DNA of 64,000 nucleotides from Blastomussa wellsi (GCA_947652115.1 OX393562.1:6844093-6908092); one strand, 5' to 3'; shown: positions 1 to 15,000, counted from the stretch's first letter. Numbers and translations are program-made. Notes: a model not told the origin generated them from the letters alone.

Positions 1-142
1 TAACTGTTTCTCTGTCTTTGTCTGATCTGAAAAACATCCAAGACTACTTCAAAAATTTTACTTTGTTTATAGTAGTACAAAATAAGTAAAAGAAACCAGT
101 CATCTTCATTCAAATTGTCCCGCCTTCCGTCAAGTTAATTGC

Positions 143-3100
143 CTATTCAACCACATCTTTCTTTCCGTCACTTTCTTCCCTGAGCACTCCATAATATACG
201 GTGTAAGCAACAAGGAAAGTGACATAGAGAGTAGGGAAGACAAATCTTGATAGTCTGTCAATCCAGTGTGCCCTTTGTCTAACGGGCGCCTCTTGTGGTG
301 TTGTAGGTAGTTGTTGTTTGGATTGGGGTTTCAGTTTGATATTTCCTTTGTTGTTTCGGATTCTGCACACTCCTTCATCCATTACTTGCACAATAAGATC
401 AACACTTCCCCTACTGTGGGCCTGACAAGAACACAAATGACATTTAAAGTGAAACTTATGAAATGGTATTTTTAAGGACATCGTAAATTGTATATCGTGA
501 TGACCAACAGATGCTGACAGTCAGTGAAGATATTAGAATGACCAGAAAGCAAGGAAAGACCAGCACAAACAATGCATTATCTTCTTCCATTTACAGCAGG
601 GATAAATTGATTTATCCGGGTTTCCAGCTTCGATTAACCTTTTTAAATCATTAAGCTTTATTAGTCCTTTCTTCATAAATTTCTTGATAATCTTTAGTTA
701 CGAAATAATGAATTTCGGAAATGGGCCTAATTTTTTTAAATTTCTTTTCAACTATATAGATTTAGCTAAGCCTAAAAGCGGAGCTACAAATTTTTTGCTG
801 GTCCTTAATAATTTGTGAAAATACCACAAGAAAGATTCCAAAAGCGGAAATAAATAGTCAACTCCAATCGCAGAAATTCCGCTGATGATAAATGATCAAA
901 TCCTGTCTTTCCCACAGACTGAAAAATAGAATTTGATTCCTTGATTCAATGCAAAAACTATGCCTGGTCAGTAGTCAACTTAAAAAACACGTTACTTCGA
1001 TAAGCTCTACACTTGAATAGGCCATTTCCGAGCTCCCATTTTCCGCAATTTCAAAACGAGTCTAAGTGCGAAACTATTCATATGAAAATAAGCTTGTTTT
1101 TGCATGAGAATGAAGATGTAGGTAAAACACATTTTCATATGAATGGTTTCGCACTTAGACTCGTTTTGACGCTGAGGCAAAAGAGAACTCGGAAATGGCC
1201 TATTCGTTTTTATTATTATTATCGTTGTTTTTTGTTATTGCTACAATGTATTTTTAAGTGTTTTTAAGACAATAGCTATTTTATATTCCATGCACATACT
1301 TCACATTCCATGGCAATTTCCTTTTTGTCATCCTCCTTTTTTTCCCGTTTGCACCACGATGGCAGTTTCAATTCTGGATTAGTGTTGAGAACGATGATAA
1401 ATTCGATCAAGGCAGCGAAAATGAAACCAAACGACGTCAGCAAGAAATAGTCAACTGCCTTCATGTAGCTGACCTTTGGCATGTCCCTGTTAACATTCCC
1501 CTTGAGAAGAATTGATGTTAAGATGGTGGTAATACTGAGAGCAACTCTAGCCGGAACAGCAGAAGGTGATATGAAGAAGCAGCACCACGAGAGAACAACC
1601 AGGACTATGGCAGGAACAAAGATGGAAGACACGAATGATTCTGTGCGTCTCCGAAATGAAAACTCCGCTGTGAGACTTGCGAAGGAACCTGTTGTAAATA
1701 ATAGGAAAATAATTTCAATGGAGAACACATTTGTAGTTTAATGGACATCCGTGTCTTGCTATATTTAGAGACAATGTATGTTTCTGATTGGCTAGGAACA
1801 CTGAACTCCAAGGTAATGTAACATCATTAAACTAAACCTAAAACTGTAAAAAAATAGAGAATGGGAAAACCATGATCGTGCTTAAATATTCTCGTATCTT
1901 TATTTTAAGCCATAACATGATATTAGTCATGATATTGATCACTGCGAGGAAAATACATTGGACTGCTAGTGACGCAGTCTGTTGATCTTACATGATGTCT
2001 CAGTTGATATTAGATTTTCTAATTCATTCTGTGTTCTCACCTTTACTATTAGTCTGTGACTTGGTGCGGGTTTTAACTCCTGTCAGATCAAACTGAGCCA
2101 TTTCAGCGGATACTATTTCTATCCCCTGGTCATCTCCTCCCTTCCAGCGGTAATCTACATCTGCTGTTGTGTAAGCATCTGCCAAAATAGAAACTTATGA
2201 AGCGAGTTTGCTCTTATAAGCCTATGAACTGATTGATTTAGTTGTTTTATGTTCTTGTGTGACGGGTCTTATGTGCTATGCTTTTCGGTGCGCAATATAT
2301 CGAAGACAGCTCTCAGGACTCTATCAGCCGATGGGCCCGAGAATTTAAACATCTTATCCTGTTTTCTTTACCTTAATAAATACAACAGTACTCCCGGAAC
2401 ACTTTAGTCGGATAGTGAAAGAATGAAAATATCAAGTATTTAGAGAAGAAAAGCTTGGTATTTATCTTGGTACATGCCGTTGCGTAGATTTTCATCTGCT
2501 AATTTAAAACGTAAATGTAATGAGAGACCAAATGAAGGCCTATTTTATGTAATATGCCAAAAATATATCTTCTCAAATGAACAATAAGAAATTATGCAGT
2601 GTGAAATTTTTGCCCTTTTCCACAAAAACGGATTGCATGAGGGACGAAGAAGCGGTAAATTTTGGCGAGTCCAATACGGTATACGAAGAAGCCAACACCC
2701 GTTAACAAAGCATAAGAGCAAGTATAAGTTTTACTTTTTTAAGAATGGCGAATTGCTTAGCGGCAGGTACAAAACACAGGTCACAAGTCAGAGGTAGGAA
2801 GAAAGTGAAACCTCAACAATTAAGGAATGCAATGCACTAGGCAGGGGCCCTGGTGCTCTTCAAGGAGTTTGTAATTCTGTGACCTGCGTTTTGTGCCTGC
2901 CGATTTATTAGGCGATAAAAAGGTTAAATTGTTAGCGTAGAAACTTTGTCATGGAAGTGGAGAAAAACGTCGGTAGAGAAAAATCCCTGACCCACGACCA
3001 TTTTGGATTAGTAGAACTCATTCAGAAGTTCCGATTCACCAATTGTATTATTTAATCGCAGATCAAGAACCATGTTTCCATGATGGAAAAACATTAAGAT

Positions 3101-6100
3101 TTTCAGCTGGTGTTTCCTTGGGTATCAAGATTCATCTACCTGATCTAAATGGTCAACACATAATTGATCAGCTCATGAATAATTAATGAATTTGAGATAC
3201 AGAGTTTTTCTCGTCACAGTTGACATCATGTTTACCCGAATTTATAATACTACATACAGCTTTCTATTATAAGGGGACAATACTGCGTGTCCATTGGGTA
3301 CAGACGCAAATCCATATCACACTGAGCTGTCAAGGTGATTCTGAAATTCAGAAAATATACATATAAGTGTGCAAATAAATAGAGGATATTACATGGCCGC
3401 GCGGAGATACGAAATTTCTCTTCGAGTGTTGGAAGATATTTCACGAGTGAACGCAGCGGCCATTTAATATTCTATTTATGATATAAACACCAATGAAATT
3501 CCAAAACCTTTTCACTTTCGCTACAAAATGCGCGATTTATTACATAACCATAGCAACGGTGATATCTCCACAGATAACATGTTATCTTCACATGTTTTCG
3601 CGCGAAAGCTCACCTGGTGTTTCACTGCTGTTTATATAATAAAGGGTTTTATTAACTTGTTTCAAAAATGCAACTTGAAGGTTCATTCGTTTTACTATAG
3701 CGGAGCTCCGCGGAGCACCATACTCACAGAGACCGTGCAGTCGGTTTTTCGTGCTCAAATGGCTAGCGGAATGGCTCGAGGGCGCGTAAGACCGACAGTG
3801 AAGTCGCAATAAAGTATCCGCTGACGAGTATCGTGTAGGAATATTGCGGGCTCAGGTCTAGAGTTGACACAGGTTACCACAAGCTTACATCTTTGCGACT
3901 TAAGTAATGATCTTAAAAATGTAAACTCTGTAAAAGCCTTTAAATCGAAATTGACCAAACAATTACTTTTAACTTAATTTCATCTATTTAGGAAAACACA
4001 TAACTTAGATTTGTATTAATTAATTGTTTACTTATTCTTATTTTTATATTGATTATTATTCTTTGTATTTTTTAATTAATTTGTAACTGAAAAACCCTTT
4101 TTAGGGAGTTGCAATAAAATATGTATGTATGTATGTATGTATGTTATGATCAATTGACAGCTTTCAAAAGAAGGTATCTGCTGACCGGTATCACATGGCC
4201 ATATCGCGGGCTCAGATTTAGAACTCATCGAGCTCATGTGTTTGTTTATAGTTGACCGCTGATCAGGTATGGTATATCATTGGATTGGGGTTTCACGTTG
4301 AACAGAGTGATTATTTTCAAAAAATATTTTAAAAGAACCTCACCACCAAAGAAATAATATTGGAGCTCCGCTTTTAGGCTTGTCTTAATCTATATATTAT
4401 TTTTGTGGAGACAGCTTTTCGTATTTGGCTAATTGCAGAGACTTAAATTCCACTTTTTTCGAATGCTAGCAAGACATCAATGCTATTTTTATGGTGAAGA
4501 GTGTAACTTCATCTAAGCTTTTAAGGCAAATCTAGCTTACAGCTATAAAGATCATCTGAGGCGTGCTTAAAGATTGCTTATAAAACCAGCTGTTGGATTA
4601 AGATGCTTAACGAAACGACGATTGCATAACAGAAAGACTGAGCATTTCAGAGCTCTCAGACAGGTTGGTCACGCCTTCGCTGTTGCAGACCATGTCAAGC
4701 TGGTCACAACATCAATGTAATTAAGTTTACATCTTTCTCATGTCACGCAAGTTGAAATTGTCAGAAAAGGTGCTGAGTTGCAAGTCAATATATACCGTAA
4801 AAGCCCGCTTATAAGAACCTGGGTTTTAAGAACCTATTAAGGCTAAAATTTTAAGTTAGGTTCTTATCAGTGGGGTTGCTGTAAAAGTGTTTAGCTAGAA
4901 ACTGCTAAATTAAGATCATCATCTATTTAAAAGTAACTTGACATAACTTTTTTTTTTCTTTTAAGCTTTAGTACCATGTTGTATGTCTATTGTGTTTGTC
5001 ATTCAAATAATTCCCCAAGTATTTGCAATTACTGCATGTACTCTACTACAGTATCAAACAAAGCTTTCTGACCATCTCCAACTCTGTGAGAATCACAACA
5101 TATTAAATGTAAAATATCAAATATTGTTATGTTTTGTTAAGGAAATTTATTTATACTGTATTATGAGATGATATTTATAATATAGATAGAATATTCAGAA
5201 GAAATTCATATGAAAATATAAGAACCTATTTTAAGAACCTTGGTAGTCTAAATTTGCTTTAAGTACCATTTATATATGACTGGATTTATGTAAACCGGGT
5301 CAAAGGAAATTGTGAGCGAAACACCTGCGAAGCTGTATTTTCTCGCCAAAAGCGGTTGTTTTATCGCCAGAAACTCTCTCGAATGTCGACGCTATAAAAT
5401 TTAAAAGGATTGGCAGCTTCTATTCTCCTTGGTGACTCACTTATCCGAAAGTTCAGTGCTAGTATTACTGTTATTGTTACTCTGTCTTGATTCAACAGAA
5501 CTCGGTTAGGTAAAGTTGACATGACACTATAGTTCTGAAGGCATCTTTTCGCAAGGACTGACGGTGTCAATGGGCACTATTCTGAACTCAAATCAACGCA
5601 AATTAATCTAACCTATGTCTTTTCGGAGCAAGAAGATTGTAGTTTGGGCATAACAACAAAATCACGAAGTCTACTAATTCAATTAAATTATTATTAACAA
5701 CATAAAAATTAATGGCATCACAGACTTCAAAATTTCCAGCGCAAGAGTTGACCCGGCAAGCCATGCATGGTCTCAAATGATCTGAGGAATAGTGTGTAAC
5801 ATCAAGGATTCGCTTGATTTTTAGGCAGCTCCGGATTAAAGCTGAGAAATGTACTTTGATTAGTGACCCGCACATGGTTCATGTCGGTCAGCGACCGGAA
5901 ACTACGCTTCCGAACTGAACAAATCGCCGTTTAGATCAGCGGAACACCGATCTGGCACTTCTGCCTAGCGGCAAAATCTCCATAAAAAAAGCATGAACAT
6001 GAATCAATCGTACTCACATTAAATAGGGCTCTGTAATTCCACGCTATTCCTCGGTTTTCCCACACAGCTAGCCATTTTCTAGGAAATTGAATGCAATCGC

Positions 6101-9027
6101 CCGGATGTAACGAAATTTTTTTGCGCGGGACACAATACTACCAAAATTAGAGCACTAAGTCTTTCGCCACAGAATAGTTCCAGCCACATATCGGCATGGC
6201 CGCCTTCGAATCACCCGTCAAGTCCGGTAGGGAGTCCTATTTAGTGTGGCGAAGGACTTTTTGCCGTCTAAAGCAAGCACCTCACTATCCCGCCTCGCAC
6301 AAGTCGTAACGAGTTGTTCAAGTTCACCCGTTAGAGCTTTGTTTAAGGAAAGATAATAGCCGACGCTTAGATTGCAAATCGTTGGACTTCCACCTTCATT
6401 GGACTTAATGATGTCCTCCGGCAAACTTCCTTTAGACGGCAGGATTGGTAAACCTACAGATCAGCTACCGCGCGGTGTCAAAAATTCAAACCGATGTACT
6501 CATCGAGCTGGGGCCTGGGTAAAAATGGCCAAAAATAACGGGTGGGGTGCGGGAGGGAGGGGGAGGGGGGGAGTGGGCTACAGTAAATTAAATGTACCAG
6601 ACATCACGAATTTGGCATGGGAACATTATGAAGGGTAAGATTTCATGCAAAGAGTGGCCAATAGTCACCGACGGTTACTTCGCAAAACAAACAAACTAGA
6701 TCGAAATCTCATACATGTCCTCTATTGCCTCAAGCCCCTTTTTTGCTAAACCAAGACAGATTATTAATATTATTATTATCATTATTATTACTATTATTAC
6801 TAACATTGCTATTATTATTATGGATTTTCTTTTCGCTCCCTTCTTGACCCGATTTTTACGCCTAATTAACATGCCTAACAAGTCTTCATCCTTACAACGT
6901 GAGAAGGGGGTCATTAATTCTTTGACCTCGTTTTCGAAAAATTCAGGTTCTTATACACGGGCTATTACTGTATCGCTGACTAAATCAAGATTATTAAACG
7001 ATGATAATGTTTCACTATGTATTATTTTACCTTGTGCTGTAATAAATCTCTCCGTCGGGCGATATTTTCACTCTCATGTTTGCCCGGGTCACGTGATGGT
7101 ATTTAGCATGCTTCACATTCCAGAAATACGTATCTGGAGTCCAGAATAGTTTAGTTGGATCGACGGCCATATTGAATGGTTTACTGTAGTTATTCTTAAA
7201 CCTTGGGTCATGCCACCACTGTCGCATAAAAATGTCCATCGAGTATTCCTGGAGAAAATAAACGTATACCTTTAAGTATGAATAGTTAAAACTATTCAAT
7301 CTACACTCAAAACCAACGACTGGATGACTTTTGTTTTGCTGCATTTCTGTTTTCTCAATGTCAGTTTTTAGAATTATGATAAAACAAGGGACGTTTTCAC
7401 GTTTTACAAAGAATGCGATCTTTGCTCTTTAATGGAGGAAATAAAAAAAAAATTGTTGGGTACCACTGCTTTAAGTATTATATGATTAAAAAGCTTCAAC
7501 ATTCCCGAGCCAGAACGTATACATGGTAGAATTAAAATACATTTTTAAACCACGTTGTTTTGAGACGAGTATTTAGATAAGATAATACTGTGGCGTTGCT
7601 CGGTAGTGTCAATACGGTTGATCAATTTTATGGAAAATAAATAAGACTATTTACCATCGTTCTCTTTTCAACTCGACGGCCATTCTTTCATATAAAGTTC
7701 AGGCTCTTTTTGTGTGTCTGTTCAGTAATAGATGACTGATGACGTCAAAATGTGGTAAGAACAAAAAAGTAACACACGAGGTGAGAGTCGTGTTTGTCAC
7801 TGATGTTCTTGCCACATTTTCACGTCATCAGTGATCTATTATTACACAGATGCACGTCAACATATAATAAAGAAATAAAATATAAAAAGCTTGACGACAT
7901 CAGTGCGTGTATCCTTTAATAGATCAAACGTAGGAACCAATCAAAATGCGTCCATAATTGGGCTTATTATATAATGTCAAATAGAAAGCAATTTTTATAG
8001 GTTCACAAACATTCAGTTCAAGATATCTGAGAATTCACTGATTTTATTTAATGGACCTACCATATTAGCTTCCTTGATTTCTCCAAAGGAGATAACCTTA
8101 AACTCTATTTTCACGATGACTGGTGGGCCGCCTGCATTTGGCCTGACTTTCCTGTCATAACCTGTTAGACTCCTGTTTATAGCGCGTGACAGGTTGTAGG
8201 CTTCGATCATGCTTTCCCTCATTTCGTCAGAAAGGCTTAAACCAAAATGAAGAATTATTAGGTTTTAATGAGGGAAGTGTGTCGATAATAACACCTATGA
8301 ATAGATTGAACCAGCAAGGCACTCTAACCGCCTTTCATATTGATTTCTTTATATCGTGGTTTGATAACACTTTCTCTTTCGAGAGTATACCAACTGTTTA
8401 ACACCAACTTTATGCATATATTTGTAGTCTGATGATGGTATAGCGTATACCGAGAAATAACTATTTTATTTTACGTTCAAGTTTGTCATTTGTCGTCAAA
8501 ATCACTAACACAATGCAAATTTTTGGATTGACATTTGTCCTTCATGCATTGATAGCACTCGCAGCGTCAATACTTATATCATATGTATCCAAACTGGCAA
8601 ACCTAAGTTTCGTTTGATAGCCAAATGAATTGAACGATCGGAACTTCTTAAACGCAACAAATCGAGTATAACTTTGGTTTCCAAGAAAGTTAAGCAATTC
8701 CAATTTTGCTTACAACGCAACACAATTAACCACCATTTCCTCCTGTCGTGAATATTTCGTGAAGAATTTTTAAACTGATTAGTGAGCTGTTTCTGTCCAA
8801 GATATAGTTGCAGAATTTAATTTTTGCTTCCTTGTACTGAAAATGAAAACGTTGTGGCTCTTGAATAGACAACTCGCGAAATTTTAATAGGCCACAAAGA
8901 AAAGAAAAATTTAAGAAATAGTAGAAAAACAATATAATATTTGATTCACTTACTCTTCAGTAAACCCACAGGCGATAAGACTAAGGAATGCAACCACGGC
9001 TACGGGTATTAGACGGTAAAACTTCAT
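143..9027 (-). CDS. R1: glycine/GABA receptor-like Cys-loop anion channel subunit, 7 exons, complete
   Basis: Coding exons, in transcript order: 8954-9027, 8061-8235, 7031-7248, 3258-3340, 2041-2178, 1300-1688, 143-421; all junctions are GT-AG and phases agree, giving 451 aa. Seen: signal peptide (residues 1 to about 21, starting MKFYRL); loop D FMRQWW followed by DPR; loop A WTPDTYFWN; Cys-loop C163-C177; loop B IESYAYTT; M1 about 247-269; M2 with PAR at 275-277; M3 about 308-330; M4 about 419-438; stop TAG/TAA-type end after DVVE. I chose the ATG at 9027 because it begins the signal peptide, although the frame stays open upstream to 9144. Known for the family: pentameric ligand-gated chloride channels in the plasma membrane; the PAR motif favours anions and FxRQ is glycine-receptor-like. 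Inferred: ligand (glycine, GABA or other) is undetermined. R1 lacks two introns present in R2: the phase-1 one after the NAGG motif and the M2-M3 one. Confidence 0.92.
1015..1205. repeat. Foldback (MITE-like) element, family FB-A copy 1
   Basis: The two ends are inverted copies: GAATAGGCCATTTCCGAG on the left and its complement ending at 1205. Inner arms around GTCTAAGTGCGAAAC also pair, so the whole 191 bp can fold. It lies just past R1 exon 6, in the last R1 intron. A divergent second copy is at 30518-30702. No coding capacity. Confidence 0.75.
3870..4145 (+). mobile_element. 3' end of a truncated non-LTR retrotransposon (CR1/L2-like)
   Basis: Within R1 intron 3. Plus-strand frame 3882-3977 encodes the end of a reverse-transcriptase ORF (a VNSVKAFKSKL-type C-terminus, then TAA), followed by an AT-rich 3' region, AATAAAAT and a (TATG)n tail at 4121-4144. 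A short simple-repeat tail is typical of the CR1/L2 group. The clade is an inference from this short C-terminus only. Confidence 0.55.
6540..6577 (+). other. G-rich tract with G-quadruplex potential
   Basis: At least five runs of three or more G lie within 38 bases on the plus strand, in the R1 intron between exons 3 and 4 (non-template relative to R1 is the minus strand). It stands out in AT-rich surroundings. Function unknown. Confidence 0.6.
6761..6821. repeat. Imperfect (ATT)n microsatellite
   Basis: About 60 bases of ATT/TTA trinucleotides with scattered substitutions, in the same R1 intron. Confidence 0.85.
7717..7850. repeat. Foldback (MITE-like) element, family FB-B
   Basis: Left end TCTGTTCAGTAATAGATGAC pairs with the right end; inner arms GACGTCAAAATGTGG and CCACATTTTCACGTC also pair, so the arms cover roughly 45 bp each. 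It lies in R1 intron 2 (7249-8060). Confidence 0.75.
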
Positions 9028-12000
9028 GATCCCGACAAATGCTAAACAAGAGAATGAGAAGAGGAAACTTTTCATCTTATCATCTGTTAAGGAAGTGAGT
9101 GGTTTAAGTGTATTCGTAAAGCAGAATGTCAGGGACGATGACAAAATCTTTTATAATTTTTCAGAGACTGGAGCAGGTTATAGCATTCTCCCTGGTTATA
9201 GCTGCATTCTTTATGGGATGAAAAAAAAAACTCAGTTATATCAAGGTGCAGTATAGACTCGCCAATAGCCTTTCAAATAAGTTATTTTCTACTTAAGCTG
9301 TAATGCTTAAGCTTACTTTAAATACTGCAAATATCCTTTGTGGGGATAATTAAAAGAATAATTGGTTTTAGGTACTTACATTGTCGATTCTAATAAAGAA
9401 ATTATCCAAGAATCAAAATTGATTAAAAACAGATATCCTTTTTCAACTTCCAATTGCTACAATTTGTATGTATATTAGCAAAAACATTTTTTCAAAGATG
9501 GTACCATATAAACCGCTATTGCCAATTAGAAACGGGGATATGTGCCCCGGAGAAATGTTTACAAATATTGGCATTTATCTTGACAAAATCACCTGCAATT
9601 AACCTGCAGTGCTGCTGGGGCGTCTCTCAAGCATTCATATAAGAACCGCTTATTTTGATTACAACGCTTCTGTAGAAAATTTTGCTTTGTGTTTCACAGA
9701 TAAAGCCCTTACCTGTGTTTGGAGGATGGACTTGTAACACGATTTATTTTTATCTTTTCTTTGGCCACCGCAATATTTGACGAGATGGTTAACACTTCAG
9801 TTATTTTATATGCGGCTAAGCGGGATAGAAACTGTGGCAACGAGCCCGAGTATGTGTTGCATAACAACGTTTTCACCCTTTCCAACATGTTCGTAGGATT
9901 GACAGTCAAGGCCCCCAGTAACCACGCTCACAACACGAACACAAAATAATATTTCTGAATTTATCAAGTAACTCGGTTTTTATGATCAACGTAGATTCTA
10001 GCTTGCGGTGTAAATGTATCTAGGTGCACAGATTACATTTTACAAAGCGACTGGTCCAAATGCCAAAGCTATTTTACGAGGTGTTCGAGATAACAACTCC
10101 TTTTTGCATAACGCATCGTTCGCTCCTTTTGTTTCTACAAATGTTTTGCTAATTTTAAAAACGAAAGCAGGCCTGTTGGACATTCATGTGTTAACTGCGA
10201 CAAAATTAATTTTGGGATAGCTGACATTTTTATCAAATAATTTTATCAATTCATAACTAAAAATGGTTAATTCGAACTGATGATATGTGGCCGGGGATTA
10301 TGCGAAAACTCTCGTTTAGTATTGAACCCTTGGTTGAATTGTTTATCTTTTTAAATTTAGTAGCTTAAAAAACAGAAGATTTTACTTCCATATAATTAGA
10401 TAGGACTCTCCATAAAGTAAATTAGACTCAATTCCAAACAAATTATATGACATAATTTGCAAGAATTAATAAATTTTCGAGTGTTCTAATTTATGCAAAT
10501 CACGATTACTATACCGCTTGTGAACACAAATCCATGCAAAATCAAAAGCTGAATACGGCCGGTCTTCAAAAAGTAATCACAGTTAGCGATTACCTTATTT
10601 TGTTCAATACGGATGAAGAATTGTCATCTTTCAAAAACAGAAGTACACCTACTTTGCCAGGAATATTCATTTTCCCCATCCTCGATCCCCAACAGCGTCA
10701 AACATTTGGTTCAGTTCTTATAATGCGCGAGAATTCTCTTGTTAGAATAATCTTGTTAGATAAACGCGATTAAGACATTTCAGAAACTGGAAATCATGTG
10801 AAACATTTTCTCCCAGAAATGCACCGCTTAACTGAAAAGTCGAAAAAGCTGTCTTCATATGTTCTCGATGGGGAAATAAATAAACGTGCGCCTGAAATGT
10901 TAGCATCATCTTGCTAGCAAATGTGGTTTTGGATTAAGCTTCAGCCAAGTATGTTGTGTGCTGTGATGGAAATGTTCGGCTGTTAAGTTTCCGTGCCAAT
11001 TTAGTTTCGCAAACACCAGAAAATAGGTCAATGGCAGATGTTTATTTCGGGGGCTATTCATAAAGCTTTAAATTAAGAGTGATTTTAGCTTAGTAAATGT
11101 CGAACTTCTAGTTTGTAGCTGCCGTAGTTAACATTCGCGATATAGCATTGGATTATATGTTTGATTTGAATTTCCGATTGATGACACCTCATAGTTTCAT
11201 TATACCAAGAGAAACTCGCAAGGAAATGACGCTAATTTACAGTACGGACCTGATAAATGGAAAGTGTTTTGATTGCGGTATTGATTGCGAAGAAGACATC
11301 ATTGCCAGCCCGTAATTAACAGCAAAACTTGTCATCGTCCTTGTAGGATTCTATTCCTGTCCACTGGAATAATACATTTCAAACTAAATATATTGATGCA
11401 TCTCTTAGACATCGGATTTTGGTCAAAAGGAAACTGATTTGAAATTGACAGGTACATTATATGTAATGTGTAAGAGTTTAGACTTTATGTACACAAGAAA
11501 TTTCAAACCCTATAAACTGTAACTTAGTTCATCGATGCAAACTATAATTATTTAAACATTTACCTCAATTTTAAGCTTCTACAGATTTATGTCAACAAAG
11601 AGTTTGATCTGACCCCACTTGTGTGCGTGTCTGTGTTTTTAAAATCTTTCCAGTCCACCTGAATGTGATCGAATAATTTCATTTTTATCCAAGTTACGCC
11701 GGGTCTGAAAATTCTGTTTGTTGATATATCATATAGAATACTAATAACGAACTGGAAGCATCGATAGCACCTTCTCGGTAAAGTAATAAAAAATTAATAT
11801 CAAAACAATCACCGGCTCCGCGACATGTTACAAACATCCATATCAGCTGCGTTCGAGCACAACAGATTTAATGAAGCAAGAATTAAAACTGCTAAAGTGA
11901 AGAAATATGCCACTATGTTTTATTGAGGTTATTTCCGCAATAACTTTAAAATAAATAGGCATAATGCATTAAAAAGTATAAATAAAGAAACTTACCGATA

Positions 12001-15000
12001 TCGTGAAATAAATTAAGGTAAACATCTCTCCGGTTAGTGGCACCAAGGTTGGTTTATTCTGGTTGGCAGTACTTCATCTCTTCAAAAACGTCTGATAGTT
12101 ACGGTGCTAATTTCCCAACTAAAATCCTAGCGATGACGAGGAGTACTTTGGGTTTATAATTTTAATATGAATTGAGAAAGGCTGTCCAATACCCCGTGGC
12201 TAAGAGCTTTATACTATTATACCCGGCACGAAAATGTCTTTCAATTATATGCAAATGTCTTCGTATTGGAACTGGTAGCGCGTGCGTATTAAGCGACATT
12301 AAGTCGCTAACCTAAGGTTTTCTTAACATCTGGAGAAAGCTGAATTCAAAATTAATGGTCCTTTTCTGTGAACTCGATACAATTTTGAACAGCGATATTA
12401 TTTTGTTAGTGAAGTTGATTTGGTAGATGCCCCTTTAATTTAATACAATAGTTTCAGGTGAGGTGAGCTGGTACTCTTGTAAATTACCAAAATACTTCAT
12501 CGTTAAAGGAGCTATGCCACGGTTCGTGAATTTTGAAAAGTTTAGCCTAATTTTTGTTCAAAATCGTCATTTGCAATCCATCTCAATCTTTTCCATCCTT
12601 AACCATCCTTGTTCCTTTTTGGTTTAATATCACCTCTTTGGTGTTTTTCTTCCTTAGTAAACTATTAGTTTTAGGTTTCCTACGTTTTAAGGGTAATTTG
12701 GTTCGTCGCAAAAAAAAACAACGCAAAATATCGCGACGTAGCTCTTTTAAGTACTCAAAAAAGATACCGAACGAAATTAATTTGCCAATTTTTCCTTCCC
12801 GGGGCTTTAATCAAACCTCGAGGCATTAGTTTATCGAATCACTTATTCATTCACCGCCTGTAATTTGCATTAAACTCGTAAATTTTGTCAGAGTACTTCT
12901 TCACAGTTAACCAAGCGCTATTGAACCACAAAATGTATCCAAAAGGGACCCTTTTGGAGGCTTTTAATTTTTCCATTTTAAGCAAAAAATTAATTTAGCA
13001 ACACCAAAAAATAAGGAGCAAATTTTGAAGCAAACTGCTTTTCACAATAGTTTGTGGTCTATGATGGTGACTGAAAATTGATTAATAATTGCTACTGTAA
13101 AATCGTAAAAGTAATATGTTTTAAAATATCACCGCGGAATTCATATTCTTCCAAAGATAATAAGCATTTGCGTTGTGGATCTTAGTTTTGAGGCATGTCT
13201 GGATTTGACAGCGGATTCGTTATTATGAAAAATAAATACCCTGCACGAATGACATAATATATTCAACGTTCCAAGAGATTGAAAGAATAACCACCAGTGA
13301 TGCAGGTTTCGGATTTAATTTCGATTAAAATCCTTTATTCTAATTCTGAAAACACTTTGTCACTTAAAAACCCGTTCATCGTGCTTTGTCGCCTGCTTGT
13401 CACGGTAGGTTGAATTTTATATACAATTTTGTAATATCAATGTTCTAGATTTTTTCATCCCATTGGTGAACAACAAGCTTATGCACAAAAAGAAAATTGA
13501 CAAACTACAAGTACAAGATATTTATCTGTAAAAGGCACTAGAAAATAAATGTTACTTCAGCATTAATCGTTTCAATTAGAAAACCTGTTACAGATAAGGA
13601 TATTATTATTTCACCCGAAAAGCAGAAAAAATGTCAATTTCGAGTTTATTATTTGGGAAAGGCCAATCTGAATATATCTACAGATAACTTCATACATTTC
13701 AAATTTGTTAATTTAATTTTAAGAAGCTCTCAGTTTCATATGTAATGGCTTCAAGTTCTTATTCTTTGTTCATTACCTGATCTGAGAAACTCCAATCACT
13801 TCAATATTGATGACCTTGTCTCGGCCAACATTAGTTACATTTTATTTAGAGAGCACAAAGAATACAAGCTTAGTCGATGTAATTAGTTATTCCATGACCC
13901 CATGTAATGTGTTTTGGCGATAAGAAACCTTTATTATATTGACGGCTTTGTCACGGGACAGAAAAAGCTCTTTTTGTTTAGAAAGTGCAGTAACATAGTA
14001 AGGAGTTGCCCAAGTATTTTGTTTACGAAGGGAAGGAGATGTTAAAAATGCCTGAAAAAGTACTTATGAAAGATCGATACTTCTAAAACTGTAATCACGG
14101 TCTCGTTTGTCTTCAGCTTATCTGATTTAGGGTTACATCGAAAGCATTATCTGATAGCTGTGTGGGCACCATTTGTCTATCAAGTTCAAAATTTTATCTT
14201 CAAAGGTGTTTAATTTAATAACTCTTTTCATTGACTTTTTTCCTGAAAACGAAATTCTTGAACTTCTCGGAAGACAGAAGTAACCTAAATCAATCAATGA
14301 AATACGTTCAATTTATGTTATATATCAAAGCTATGACAGATTCCTTTGTTCAGACATAAAACTGCTAAATCTCCAATTATCTTTATTGTGTTTGTTTTTG
14401 TTATAATAGAATGCCTTTAGATCCGCAGCAAGATGCTTGCGTCCTTTGGCCGATTGAAAACCTCTAAATTTAGGTCTCTCGCTGTGTGTCAAATTAAGGC
14501 ACGACATCCTATGCAATATTTAACAGAATGGAACACGCTCTAAGTTTTTGTGGATATAACGTTCATACCATCATAAGGTAAGTGTGATTTGATGCAATAA
14601 CCTTGCCTGTAATTACTATTAGGACAGCTATCTAGCATTGAAACAAAATGAAATTAAGACCTCTAAGTGGCGTTGACATTTCTTAATCGTCGGGGGTCCA
14701 ACAACACACGCAATTTATCTCTATTCTTACATTTTATAATTTGCAAAGGCCTCCATCAAAATCTGATGCGCTGATATCAAACAGAGGGAAGAAACACTCG
14801 TTAGAAGTATAAAATTCTTTACAGAATCACACCAACAAGTCCTTAATTAACTACTAGAAGCGACGAATTGTTCCTAACCGAGAATTAACATCGATCGGTA
14901 GTTTCTGCAATAATATACAAAGACAGGTGGCCTGATCTCAAAAGATTTTGTTTGAAACGTTCTGAATCTGTTAATCCAAAAGATCTAAAGTCGGATAATT

